Source: Paulinella micropora (Eukaryota > Cercozoa > Imbricatea > Euglyphida). From it: a stretch of 47,587 nucleotides of DNA. Numbering within the stretch: position 1 is the stretch's first letter; each line of letters starts with the position of its first letter. The stretch is from NCBI GenBank assembly GCA_009731375.1, contig BJOX01000228.1:685838-733424 (forward strand), written 5' to 3'. Shown here piece after piece: positions 27,465 through 39,800 of this stretch. Below the pieces are notes generated by a model. It did not search any database. It worked only from the letters and a program-made list of their open reading frames with translations, and had not been told where the DNA came from. The position numbers and the translations under genes are program-made.

Positions 27465-28600
27465 TGCAGCAATGTGTTCGGGGCATCCTGCAACGTTATT
27501 GAGGAAACCTTTTTGTTTCGCTCTGTCAAAGTATTTGTTATCCAGTAAAAAACTCTCCAGTCGTTTTGACCACAGAGAGAAAAATACCTTACCCGAGCAG
27601 TTTGTCAGAGCAATCGGACGATAGTTTGAGGCCTGAAGTGGATCGCCGTCTTTATGAAGGAGGGAGATAGCAGCGTGGGCCCAGCTGTTAGCAACATCAG
27701 TTGTCCAACACTTNNNNNNNNNNNNNNNNNNNNNNNNNNNNNNNNNNNNNNNNNNNNNNNNNNNNNNNNNNNNNNNNNNNNNNNNNNNNNNNNNNNNNNN
27801 NNNNNNNNNNNNNNNNNNNNNNNNNNNNNNNNNNNNNNNNNNNNNNNNNNNNNNNNNNNNNNNNNNNNNNNNNNNNNNNNNNNNNNNNNNNNNNNNNNNN
27901 NNNNNNNNNNNNNNNNNNNNNNNNNNNNNNNNNNNNNNNNNNNNNNNNNNNNNNNNNNNNNNNNNNNNNNNNNNNNNNNNNNNNNNNNNNNNNNNNNNNN
28001 NNNNNNNNNNNNNNNNNNNNNNNNNNNNNNNNNNNNNNNNNNNNNNNNNNNNNNNNNNNNNNNNNNNNNNNNNNNNNNNNNNNNNNNNNNNNNNNNNNNN
28101 NNNNNNNNNNNNNNNNNNNNNNNNNNNNNNNNNNNNNNNNNNNNNNNNNNNNNNNNNNNNNNNNNNNNNNNNNNNNNNNNNNNNNNNNNNNNNNNNNNNN
28201 NNNNNNNNNNNNNNNNNNNNNNNNNNNNNNNNNNNNNNNNNNNNNNNNNNNNNNNNNNNNNNNNNNNNNNNNNNNNNNNNNNNNNNNNNNNNNNNNNNNN
28301 NNNNNNNNNNNNNNNNNNNNNNNNNNNNNNNNNNNNNNNNNNNNNNNNNNNTGCAGCAATGTGTTCGGGGCATCCTGCAACGTTACTGAGGAAACCTTTT
28401 TGTTTCGCTCTGTCAAAGTATTTGTTATCCAGTAAAAAACTCTCCAGTCGTTTTGACCACAGAGAGAAAAATACCTTACCCGAGCAGTTTGTCAGAGCAA
28501 TCGGACGATAGTTTGAGGCCTGAAGTGGATCGCCGTCTTTATGAAGGAGGGAGATAGCAGCGTGGGCCCAGCTGTTAGCAACATCAGTTGTCCAACACTT
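27465..28600. other. Assembly gap flanked by a 249-bp duplication
   Basis: 27465-27713 and 28352-28600 are the same sequence with one mismatch (TTATTG/TTACTG), on either side of 638 N (27714-28351). The RT frame reads correctly if one copy and the gap are removed. This is most likely unmerged overlap of two contigs, not biology. Confidence 0.85.
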
Positions 28601-28870
28601 GACAATGAGTTTGTGTAAGAAAAATAAAGCGGTGGGAAGTCTCTTGTAAACAAGGTAGCTAATACCATCTCTGCCAGGGGCTGCACCATTACGCTTAGCA
28701 AGCACAGATCTTTTGGTTTCCAAGAAGGACGGTGGTTTGAGGTCAAAGGGGACAGTTGGTAGAGGTCGGCGAATCATCTCAGGTAAGGGCACGTAGGTTT
28801 GTTCACGATTAGCGTCTTGTATAGGTTGGGAAAGTAGGAATCGCAGTCTTCTTTGGATAGGGAGCAAGTG
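28601..28870 (-). pseudogene. LINE RT N-terminal part
   Basis: With the adjoining copy of the duplicated segment it encodes RT motifs 0-2: KRNGAAPGRDGISYLVYK, SLLHKDGDPLQASNYRPIAL. The path upstream to the next frame needs a 1-nt shift near 28815-28830 (YPNLYK versus DANREQTYVP). Confidence 0.8.
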
Positions 28871-29349
28871 GTTTGGGTTGAGGGGGGATGAAACAGATTT
28901 TTGGCAAACGTATGAGGGTCAGATCGGAAGCGTGTATTAGCTTGTCGTTGAGCGGAGGTTAAAGTTGCTTCCTTGAGACGACGGCGGAGGCGGTTACCGG
29001 TTTTCATTAATATTCGCCAAGTTTTTTGCAGGCTTTTTGCAACAGCAGCTGGAATCAAACCTGCCCTTTTGAGTTCTCGCAGATGTCTCTTTTGGGCCAT
29101 TTTTCGCTGTCGGTTTTGCGTGAGTTCTGTTTGGAGCCGGGTTACGTGGCGGTCTTTGCGCTCATGAGTTTGTTCTTGTGTTTTTGTTTGAGGTACCCGT
29201 TGTGATATGAAGTCGTAGAGATATCTTTCAAATTTCGCTACTGCTTCGTCACACGACAAGCGTTTGATGAGAGAGGAGGGGAGGATGAGAGGGAGTGCGG
29301 ATTGGAGTTCTTCTTCAATGCCTTTCCATTCGCTTGGTGTTGATGGCAA
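28774..29349 (-). pseudogene. LINE N-terminal region, basic
   Basis: 191 codons from ATG 29349, rich in Arg/Lys/Gln (LRELKRAGLIPAAVAKSLQ and similar). It matches the pre-RT region expected of such elements; no zinc finger or Myb motif is obvious. It continues into the RT by a frameshift. Confidence 0.6.
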
Positions 29350-29647
29350 TACCAGGCGTTTTCTTCTTTCGGTTGGTTCTTTCGGGGCACTTCTTGTCGG
29401 ACGAAATGGGAGTATGTCTCGGCGTCAACACAGTGGGTGGAATCCAGGTTGATAATGCCGGGTTGCGACTTGTAGTCCGGATGGACGCGCTTTTGGACTC
29501 TTCTTTTCGAAGAGGCCCGAAAGATCTTCGTAAAGAATGAACATGAGCAAAATCTTCTCCAAGAGGTTCAGGCGGTGCAGAGCACGCACTGGGAGGGTGA
29601 CGGCGGCCACTCCGGAGGGAAAGCGGTGCGTCGGTAAGTTTTCGCAT
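29315..29647 (-). pseudogene. LINE 5' region, Pro/Arg-rich frame
   Basis: 110 codons overlapping the previous frame. Low similarity to anything recognised. It may be 5' UTR or the N-terminus before a frameshift. Confidence 0.35.
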
Positions 29648-29662
29648 GTAGTTTTTGTAACT

Positions 29663-29664
<2 letters not shown>

Positions 29665-29714
<50 letters not shown>
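29665..29714. repeat. GATA microsatellite at LINE 5' junction
   Basis: Twelve GATA units, TATC in element sense, between the LINE 5' end and an upstream copy of the LINE 3' end. Confidence 0.95.
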
Positions 29715-29715
<1 letters not shown>

Positions 29716-29908
29716 GAGATGTCGCAAAGGAATGTAGTCCTTGCCAAGGAACGCAGTTTCACATCAAACAATAATTTGTGTACTGTGCATGTGTCCGGGA
29801 TGGGAATCACGGGTAGACTGTGTTCTGGAAAAAGAAGAGGAGGAAGGACGTTGAAGAAAAAGGCAATCTAGGAATGGAGAGTGGGAGGATAAGGAAGAAG
29901 AGAAAGAA
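29715..29908 (-). mobile_element. 3' end of a second LINE copy
   Basis: Same as 24981-25174 and in the same orientation, followed (minus sense) by (TATC)12. It implies head-to-tail LINE copies. Alternatively it is an assembly duplication, since it borders an N gap. Confidence 0.65.
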
Positions 29909-30563
29909 NNNNNNNNNNNNNNNNNNNNNNNNNNNNNNNNNNNNNNNNNNNNNNNNNNNNNNNNNNNNNNNNNNNNNNNNNNNNNNNNNNNNNNNNNNNN
30001 NNNNNNNNNNNNNNNNNNNNNNNNNNNNNNNNNNNNNNNNNNNNNNNNNNNNNNNNNNNNNNNNNNNNNNNNNNNNNNNNNNNNNNNNNNNNNNNNNNNN
30101 NNNNNNNNNNNNNNNNNNNNNNNNNNNNNNNNNNNNNNNNNNNNNNNNNNNNNNNNNNNNNNNNNNNNNNNNNNNNNNNNNNNNNNNNNNNNNNNNNNNN
30201 NNNNNNNNNNNNNNNNNNNNNNNNNNNNNNNNNNNNNNNNNNNNNNNNNNNNNNNNNNNNNNNNNNNNNNNNNNNNNNNNNNNNNNNNNNNNNNNNNNNN
30301 NNNNNNNNNNNNNNNNNNNNNNNNNNNNNNNNNNNNNNNNNNNNNNNNNNNNNNNNNNNNNNNNNNNNNNNNNNNNNNNNNNNNNNNNNNNNNNNNNNNN
30401 NNNNNNNNNNNNNNNNNNNNNNNNNNNNNNNNNNNNNNNNNNNNNNNNNNNNNNNNNNNNNNNNNNNNNNNNNNNNNNNNNNNNNNNNNNNNNNNNNNNN
30501 NNNNNNNNNNNNNNNNNNNNNNNNNNNNNNNNNNNNNNNNNNNNNNNNNNNNNNNNNNNNNNN
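29909..30563. other. Assembly gap (655 N)
   Basis: Unknown sequence between LINE tail and microsatellite. Confidence 0.98.
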
Positions 30564-30607
30564 TAGATAGGTAGATAGGTAGGTAGGTAGGTAGGTAGGT
30601 AGATAGG

Positions 30608-30699
<92 letters not shown>

Positions 30700-30970
30700 A
30701 AAATAGAATGATAGAATGATAGAATGATAGAATGATAGAATGATAGAATGATAGAATGATAGAATGATAGATTAGATTAGATTAGATTAGATTAGATTAG
30801 ATTAGATTAGATTAGATTAGGATTAGGATTAGGATTAGGATTGGGATTGGGATTGGGATTGGGATTGGGATTGGGATTGGTAGGATTAGGATTAGATTAG
30901 ATTAGATTAGATTAGATTAGATTAGATTAGATTAGATTAGATTAGATAGATAGATGGATAGATGGATAGA

Positions 30971-31049
<79 letters not shown>

Positions 31050-31155
31050 GTAGGTAGGTAGGTAGGTAGGTAGGTAGGTAGGTAGGTAGGTAGGTAGGTA
31101 GGTAGGTAGGTAGGTAGGTAGGTAGGTAGGTAGGTAGGTAGGTAGATAGATAGAC
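30564..31155. repeat. GATA, GAATGATA, TTAGA, GATTAG, GATTGG, GGTA arrays
   Basis: GATA/GGTA to 30697, (GATAGAAT)n to 30766, (TTAGA)n to 30820, (GGATTA)n, (GGATTG)n to 30880, (TTAGA)n to 30948, then GATA, GACA and (GGTA)n. The hexamers resemble telomeric repeats but are not TTAGGG. Confidence 0.95.
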
Positions 31156-31954
31156 CTTGAGCTCGGCTAAGGAGTTCATAGCGTCATCGAACTAACAGCA
31201 CGCCCACATTCATTCTGAATAAGATCTACAAAGGAAATCAACGTCCTCCACGGTGCAAAGAACACTTGAGAACCAACAAATGGTGAATGAATGAGCACTT
31301 AATGCAATTGATCGACAAGCTTTACGAAATACCTTTCACAGATTTCCCTTCTTCACGTCCAATCGGATGGCATCGGATGGCTAATACGCCATGTCCCTTC
31401 AACACCAAAAAGCACAAAAACAGCACACAAAAATACAGGGCGGATGGCTATTTTTAGCCATCCGCCAGGTTCTATTCGGTAATTTTTTCGCGGAAGTACT
31501 TGAAAGCAAATTTGTTTTGCTGCCCTCCAGCCATGCATACTTGCCCGACTGGTTGTCTTCCCACTACCTGTGGCCCTCGTGCCAACTGTCGCTTGCTCAA
31601 TACTTTTTACCTTCGACGTGTGAACTTTTGCTGTGAATATTGTTGACCCGCAATAGTAACCCATCGCTCGTCAGCGACATGATTAGCCTAGGTGAAGTTT
31701 CAAGTGACTCAAGTGTTCGTTTGGACTTTTGAGACTCCTTTGTCTGTACATCTGTGCTTGTTTGCCTGATGTTCATTTACTATTAACTTATTGCATGCAA
31801 TAATCTGTGATTCCCTTGTCTGTAAACTGCTTTTCCTGTGCATGGTTGGCATCCTTGCATTCATCAGAATCAGTACCGAGACCTTTCTTTTGCATGTGTT
31901 AGACGTTACGTCAGCACATAGTAATCATTGCCACTACAGCGTTTGCCAGCCGTG
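31156..31954. other. 5' flank of the PDZ gene
   Basis: Unique DNA with no convincing ORF. It contains the hairpin at 31439-31466. The TATA-poor, T-rich stretch near 31720-31900 may hold the promoter and 5' UTR; nothing more can be assigned. Confidence 0.5.
31439..31466. repeat. Perfect 12-bp hairpin, TTTT loop
   Basis: GGCGGATGGCTA, TTTT, TAGCCATCCGCC. Two further CGGATGGC words lie 65 bp upstream (31364-31380). It may be the end of a small inverted-repeat element. Confidence 0.85.
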
Positions 31955-32573
31955 ATGTCATGGCTTACCAGCACAAAGAACGCTGTGAAAAAGAGGGTCT
32001 TCAGAAGACGGTCGGAACCACATTCCGATCAAAGCAAGCAGACGCCCTCTAAAGGCTCCCACTCTCACGAAGACAAAGCAGCGAACTCAACAAACACAAG
32101 CAGTCGAGATCGTAGCTCCTCTCTGTCCTTGTTGGATTTCCAGCAGTCGACGGGCCTTCGGCTTGTGCACCTCGAAGACTCTCGCCGTAGTCTTATGTCC
32201 TCTCCCAGTCTCTCACGGACCGTTTCGCCAAGTCTCTCACGAACTGTTTCACATGTCGGATCGCCCGTAAGTGTCTCTTCGCCACTATCGGCGCCACACT
32301 CCTGGGCCAGTCCTCTCTCGTCTCCTAACTCCCCTGCCTCCTTCAACTACTTCGAACACAGTGCATCGACACCTCAACCAGCCAAGCCTTCAGCCGTGAC
32401 TACCCTCTTCCCTACCCCTTCTGATCCTAAGTCGCCCCTTCCAAACCGGCGGGAATCAACCCCAACCTTGCCTCTTACCCCAACAACGCCCTCGCCTAGA
32501 TCGCACCGTGCTTCTAGATCTACCCCCGTGTACAAACTGGCCCCGAATAGTCCTAGTGCAGTAGTCGTAACAG
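31955..32573 (+). CDS. PDZ-domain protein, exon 1 (disordered N-terminus)
   Basis: From ATG 31955, 206 codons plus one base. A basic start (KKRVFRRR) is followed by a Ser/Pro/Thr-rich tail with a duplicated SPSLSRTV unit. The end SAVVVT begins the PDZ core. Donor ACAG|GTGTGC leaves phase 1, and exon 2 supplies AC to give VVVTDLTPGS. The whole protein would be about 301 residues. PDZ domains bind C-terminal peptides and act as scaffolds. No upstream exon is required but one cannot be excluded. Confidence 0.8.
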
Positions 32574-32641
32574 GTGTGCACATTCATACATTTATACAGA
32601 ATACATATTCAATTTTTCTTTCCTCCTTCTTTTCTTTCTTG

Positions 32642-32691
<50 letters not shown>

Positions 32692-32745
32692 CGCTGATGC
32701 CTTCGATCTATGTCATCTGATATGTTATTGACAGGTATGCCTATA

Positions 32746-32801
<56 letters not shown>

Positions 32802-32819
32802 TATATATATATAATACAG
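32574..32819 (+). repeat. PDZ gene intron 1 (CTTT and TA repeats)
   Basis: GTGTGCAC donor, (CTTT)n at 32634-32690, (AT)n at 32742-32796, acceptor ATAATACAG. Confidence 0.85.
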
Positions 32820-32864
32820 ACCTCACGCCGGGGTCGCTCTGCCACCGTGCAGGACTCCAACGAG
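32820..32864 (+). CDS. PDZ-domain protein, exon 2
   Basis: 45 nt encoding LTPGSLCHRAGLQRG, the conserved PDZ segment before the GD turn. Phase 1 in and out. It sits between pure microsatellites, yet both splice signals (ATACAG, CGAG|GTGACT) are present. Confidence 0.85.
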
Positions 32865-32865
32865 G

Positions 32866-32913
<48 letters not shown>

Positions 32914-33453
32914 TCTTCTTCTTCTTCTTCTTCTTCTTCTTCTTCTTCTTCTTCTTCTTCTTCTTCTTCTTCTTCTTCTTCTTCTTCTTCTTCTTCTTCT
33001 TCTTCTTCTTCTTCTTCTTCTTCTTCTTCTTCTTCTCTTCTTCTTCTCCTTCTCCTCTTCCTCCTCCTCCTCCTCCTCCTCCCTCCTCCCTCCTCATCCT
33101 CCTCCTACTTCCTCCTTCTCCCTCCTCATCCTCCTCCTACTTCCTCCTCCTCCTCCTCCTCCTCCTTCTCTCTCTCTTTCTCTCTTTCTCTCTCTGTATA
33201 TATATATATATCTTTCTCTCTCTTCCCTCTTCTTCTTCTTCTTCTTCTTCTTCTTCTTTTTCTTCTTCTTTTTCTTCTTCTTCTTCTTCTTCTTCTTCTT
33301 CTTCTTCTTCTTCTTCTTCTTCTTCTTCTTCTTCTTCTTCTTCTTCTTCTTCTTCTTCTTCCTCCTCCTCCTCCTCCTCCTCCTCCTCTTCCTCCTCTTC
33401 CCCTTCCTCCTCCTCCTCTTCCTCCTCCTCCTCCTCCTCCTCCTTCTCTCTCC

Positions 33454-33527
<74 letters not shown>

Positions 33528-33637
33528 GTATACATATAATATCTATCTGTCTATCTATCTGTCTATCTATCTATCTATCTATCTATCTACATATATATTT
33601 ATCTATCTATCTATCTATCTATCAATCAATTTATCTT

Positions 33638-33702
<65 letters not shown>

Positions 33703-33760
33703 TTCTTCTTCTTCTTCTTCTTCTTCTTCTTCTTCTTCTTCTTCTTCTTCTTCTCTTTCT

Positions 33761-33834
<74 letters not shown>

Positions 33835-33847
33835 TCTCTCTCTCTCT

Positions 33848-33887
<40 letters not shown>

Positions 33888-33961
33888 TGTGTGTGTGTGN
33901 NNNNNNNNNATATATATATATATAGTGTGTGTGTGTGTGTATGTGTTTCTTTCTGTCCCAG
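32865..33961 (+). repeat. PDZ gene intron 2, 1.1 kb of polypyrimidine repeats
   Basis: (CT)n, (CTT)n, (CTC)n, TA, (CTT)n, (CTC)n, (CT)n, TATC, (CTTT)n, (CTT)n, (CT)n, (CA)n, (TA)n and (GT)n in series, then TTTCTTTCTGTCCCAG. A 10-N gap lies at 33900-33909. The intron begins GTGAC and exon 3 begins GTGAC, so the donor sequence echoes the next exon. Confidence 0.9.
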
Positions 33962-34071
33962 GTGACATTATCACCCATGTCAACATGTTACCGGTCAAAT
34001 GTGCCCAAGATATGTGTGTTCTTGTTGGCGATCGGCATTTCCACTGGCTCACTGTTTGTCGCCACCCCGCG
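33962..34071 (+). CDS. PDZ-domain protein, exon 3
   Basis: Reads GDIITHVNMLPVKCAQDM, then CVLVGDRHFHWLTVCRHPA, the second half of the PDZ fold. Acceptor TCTGTCCCAG; donor CCCGCG|GTTACG in phase 0. Confidence 0.85.
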
Positions 34072-34264
34072 GTTACGTACACAATAATACATATAACAGT
34101 ACATACAATCATGCATCGCCATCCCGCGGTCTCATGTAATACATACAATAATACATACATAATACATACATTAATACATACAATACTACATACAATAATG
34201 CATACAATAATGCACACAGTAATACCTAAATACTTGCTTACTTACTTACTTATTTACTGACTTG

Positions 34265-34306
<42 letters not shown>

Positions 34307-34318
34307 GTACTTACATAG
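34072..34318 (+). repeat. PDZ gene intron 3 (ATAC and TTAC repeats with exon echo)
   Basis: Imperfect ATAC repeats and (TTAC)n, ending TTACATAG. At 34116-34130 a 15-bp copy of the exon 3 end and donor (TCGCCATCCCGCGGT) recurs. Confidence 0.85.
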
Positions 34319-34450
34319 GACGGCTCCGCGCCATTTTTCTTTAACATCAGCACGATACCCGGTCAGCCTACACCGCCCTTGCCCGCTGACTGCTACCTGG
34401 AAAACCGGGCAGAGGGTTTGCCGCCGGCTGTCATGCAAGCTGCTGCGTGA
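34319..34450 (+). CDS. PDZ-domain protein, terminal exon
   Basis: 44 codons including the stop TGA (34448-34450). It starts DGSAPFFFNISTIPGQP and ends PPAVMQAAA. Phase 0 entry matches exon 3. The tail is Pro-rich with no further domain. Confidence 0.8.
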   Translation, partial: DGSAPFFFNISTIPGQPTPPLPADCYLENRAEGLPPAVMQAAA

Positions 34451-36147
<1,697 letters not shown>

Positions 36148-36277
36148 TGTAACCGGAACAGCTACTCTGACACTTAGTCGTACCTCAACTGGAGAGGGGC
36201 AGACCAAGCATAAGAGTCAAGTAACGACAAGCCGGACAACACTTGATGCCACTATGTAATGTACGGGCCGGCCGACA
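36148..36277 (-). repeat. 3' LTR (gypsy)
   Basis: 130 bp, plus-strand reading TGTAACCGG to GGCCGACA. Ends TGT...ACA. Two mismatches to the other LTR (GGAGA/GTAGA, GGCCGG/GGCGGG). Confidence 0.95.
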
Positions 36278-36540
36278 ATCCCTTTGCCCCCTTGGGGGAA
36301 GCCGATGTAAGCGGTCGACCCCCACGCCAAAGACTGACTCCTCATTCGAAGGCGCCCTCGACCGACCGATACATGACATGAAGCATCCCGGCTGTCGAAT
36401 AAGTAAAAATAATTGGTCCACGTCCAGTGCGAGTCTCCCATGAGAACTCGTGCCCCCGAGCCTAGCTCTTTCACCTCAGGCATTAAAAGAAATGCCCCGT
36501 CTTGATCTCCCCTTTCCCGTAGAAAAATCAAAGTAGCCAA
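36217..36540 (-). other. Open frame before the 3' LTR
   Basis: A 107-codon frame (ATLIFLRERGDQDGAF at the start) that runs through the PPT into the LTR. It may be non-coding 3' sequence; no family is recognised. Confidence 0.25.
36278..36300 (-). promoter_or_regulatory. Polypurine tract (gypsy)
   Basis: In minus sense CCCAAGGGGGCAAAGGGAT directly precedes the 3' LTR. Confidence 0.75.
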
Positions 36541-36571
36541 TGATCCGTAAGCGACATCAGACTTCGTAGCT

Positions 36572-36811
36572 TCACGTTTTGACTTGTTTCCGAGGTCGTC
36601 CTCGACCCCTGTGCTCTACTGCTTCCGACTGCGTCTCTTTAGCCCTTCTCTTCTTCGCCGCCACTTCTTTCTCACATCTCGGTGCACCTATCAACAAAAA
36701 TGATATGCCCGCACTTTGGACTCGTCCCAAATACGAAGCGGAATCCTCCTTTCCTCTGTTAACTCGAACGGCATATCCAACACCACCCTTGGCATCATTT
36801 GCACCGTCCAT
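36572..36811 (-). CDS. Small overlapping ORF with an AT-hook motif
   Basis: 79 codons from ATG 36811, overlapping the end of Gag-Pol by about 120 bp in another frame. The C-terminus HRGRGRPRKQVKT matches the AT-hook core (RGRP flanked by basic residues), which binds the minor groove of AT-rich DNA. Upstream is a basic KKRRAK stretch that could be a nuclear signal. It could be an accessory protein for nuclear entry or targeting, or a chance frame. Confidence 0.45.
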   Translation of the reverse strand: MDGANDAKGGVGYAVRVNRGKEDSASYLGRVQSAGISFLLIGAPRCEKEVAAKKRRAKETQSEAVEHRGRGRPRKQVKT

Positions 36812-39800
36812 GGTGTAAAATCCTCATCGTCCTTCTCGATGGACGCATCCCACTGCTCCAAATCTTTGCCGTCTCGAAATACTGGCGCAAAGATTCTTTC
36901 CCGCGTCATATCAATAACACTCTTGCTCCTCCAAAAGTGCATTGTCGGAGCAAGTCCCAACGCAGCCCGTACCCGCGTTCTAGGCTGTACATACGTAACC
37001 TGCATTAAAAAGAAATAATCAAAGTCCTTATCCATGACCGTATCCTCGTGCGGTCGACATAGATAGAACTTATCAACCTGCCAGTCGATCTTAGCCACTT
37101 CCTTACCGGCTATCCACGGTTTCTTCCATACCGTGCCTTTCCGATCCGACATTTCCGATGACTTCGGAATTTCCCTCCCATCTTTGACGTCTACCTTGAC
37201 GTCCGAAGCCGAACGATCCTGTTGTCCAGCATTCCTGGCCTCAGCCTTTTCTTCCTTCTGTTGCTTTCGCAACGCCTCCTCACGCTCCTTGCGCGTAAGC
37301 AATGCTGGCGGCTGTCTAAACGCTGGTGCAATACGCCTCAGCGCTTGTTCCTCATTCTCGTCCTCCAGCAAATAAGGACTGAACTTCGCCAACCGACGAA
37401 CATGAACAATCTGTTCCCTTCCACGTGCCCCCGTAGGTGCAATCTTGTAATTGTACGCACCCGTCTGACGTACTATCTTAAATGGCCCATGCCACTTATT
37501 GTAAAACTTAATCGATACCCCTTTCGGTACCGTCGGTACATACAGCAACACTGTATCACCTTCCTTGTACTCCACATGAGAGTACTTGCCCATTTCCTGT
37601 TCCCGCTGAACCTCTCTCAGCGTCTCCCGACACTTCTCAATCGCACTCCGTGCTTCCGCGATCGCTCGTAAGCGAACTCCTAACAGTTCACACGGTTCCC
37701 ACTTATCAGGCGGAAACAACAGTTCCGTCGGCGTGTTTAACGCCCGTCCATAGACCACCTGATGCGGACTGACACCCCGCGCGTGTCCGCCTAACGACGC
37801 CGAAGCTAAATTGTTGACAGCAAACGTGAACATAGGTACCACATATACCCAGTTAAGCTGGCTGTTCTTACAATAAGTCTTCAACGCTGCCTTCAACGTC
37901 CTGTGAACGCGTTCAATCTTACCATTCGCCATTGGGTTAAAAGCAGTCACATACTGCCAATCGAACCCAAAGAACTTGGCAATCCTTTGCGAAACCTCAT
38001 TCGCGAAACTCGTTCCTCTATCCGAAATAATCCTTCTCGGTATCCCAATACGGCCGAATACCTGATCAATCAGCGCCGCCGCTGTCACTTCCGCTGTCAC
38101 ATCCGTAACAGGGACAGTAATGACATAATTGGAAGTTCGATCAATAACCGTTAAGAGATATTTGAATTTTTCCGTTCCCGCCTCTGGAAAAGGACCCACA
38201 TGATCGATATGCAAGGTATCGAAAATATCCAGAGTGATATCATATTCACCCTTAAGCCCCATCTTCGGCCTATATGGCAACTTAGCCATCTGACAATGAG
38301 GACAACCCTTCACAAACTCCTTAACCCGTTCTCCCAGGTTATTCCACCAAAAACGTCTCCTTAACGACCACGTCATCCTTTCCACCCCCGGGTGGCTCTG
38401 CATAGGACAATGATGCGCCGCAATTAACAAAGACGTTCTGAGTTCCTGCGGAACCCATAACAACCATCGATCCTCCTCATTGGTATATACGCCATCTTTT
38501 CCCATATACCAAAGGAGTCCATCCTTTAGTACCAAGCACCGCTTGAGTTTCCTTATGTCAATGTCCTCGGGCCTTGCCTGTGGATTGAGCAGATGTTCTC
38601 TCAACTCCTTATACTCCGTACTTTCCTTTGTGAAAGTCCGAAAAGTTTCCACCGACGCCAGTCTGACTGCCGTGTCAGTTTCCAACTGGAATCGAACCTT
38701 TTCCGGATGTGCCTCCGGTAACTGAAAAAGATGTTCCTCCTTAACTTTTTCTTCATCCTCCAAGTTAAGGCACATCGGGCCCTTCGGTAACAAGACCGCG
38801 TTAAAGGCACCCTGCCTTCCTTCCATAACATCCTCCCCCTCTTTCCTATCCGCGGTCCTTGCTTCCGCCCATAGGATATCCTCACACGCCTCTCTCGCGA
38901 TCGGCGAGTAACAGCATGCACATTTGTCTCGTGCCGCTACCTCGACTGCTTCCAACGCAGACACTTCCTCGCTGCGCGTGTCACGTTGATTGTTATTATG
39001 CGTGAACGGATGATACCAAAGCCCCGATGGCAACTTGGTGTCTTCCGCTCCCTGTTCCTCCCAATCATGTAGATCCACATCATGACCCATGATTGCGAAC
39101 ACCGCCCCCGGCGTTCGAAATTCAAACTGTGCCATTCGCACCTCCTTGACCGTATTACGTCGCTGTAAATCATCAACGGCCTTATCCTTCTGTCCACTCT
39201 TGTCCTCATACCGAGAACAAAAATCAGGGACAACATTCCTTTTGCCCTTGATGTAATGAATGGTGAAGTCATACTCCGCCAATTCCAACTGCCACCTGGC
39301 CAACCTACCTGTATGATCTCCAGACATGAGCCATAGCAGGTTATGATGGTCCGTTCTAACCAAAATGTTAGGAGTAGCCCACAGGTATACCCGCAACCTC
39401 TGGAAAGCCCACACTATAGCGAGTGCTTCCCGCTGCCTTGTGCAGTATTCCTTTTCCGCCGGTATCAGCTGCCGGCTGATGAACATAACGGGCCGCAACT
39501 GCCCAATGGACTTGTCCATCTGTTGAAGCACCGCTCCTACCGCGTACGAAGACGCGTCAGTGTCGAGCACGAACTGTTCCTTCCAGTCAGGTAACATAAG
39601 AACTCGACCTCCCTGCCTTGGGTCTTTAGCGATCTCATCCTTGAGCTCCGCTATCACTCTCGTGACTTCCTCCGGCCATGGGTCGTCCCCGACCCCTTGC
39701 TTCAGGAATTTCCTGACCACCGCTACTCTTTCCGCAAACCCCGGAATGAATTCACCATAATACTGAGCCAGCGATATAAAGGAATGTAAGTCCGTCCGAG

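Larger units (their letters stand above)
24981..29664 (-). mobile_element. Non-LTR retrotransposon with restriction-like endonuclease
   Basis: Minus-strand LINE. From its 5' side: Pro/Arg-rich N-terminal region, RT, CCHC knuckle, PD-(D/E)XK endonuclease, structured 3' UTR, then (TATC)n from 24980 downward. A downstream RLE and no AP endonuclease put it with R2/NeSL/CRE/Dong-type elements. The 5' end abuts (TATC)12 at 29665-29713, beyond which lies another copy of the element's 3' end. Several frameshifts, two in-frame stops and an assembly gap make this copy inactive as read. Confidence 0.85.

Noticed and set aside
30770-30950. Telomere or subtelomere call for the GATTAG array
   Set aside because: The units are TTAGA, GGATTA and GGATTG, not a standard telomere repeat, and the array lies inside other microsatellites.
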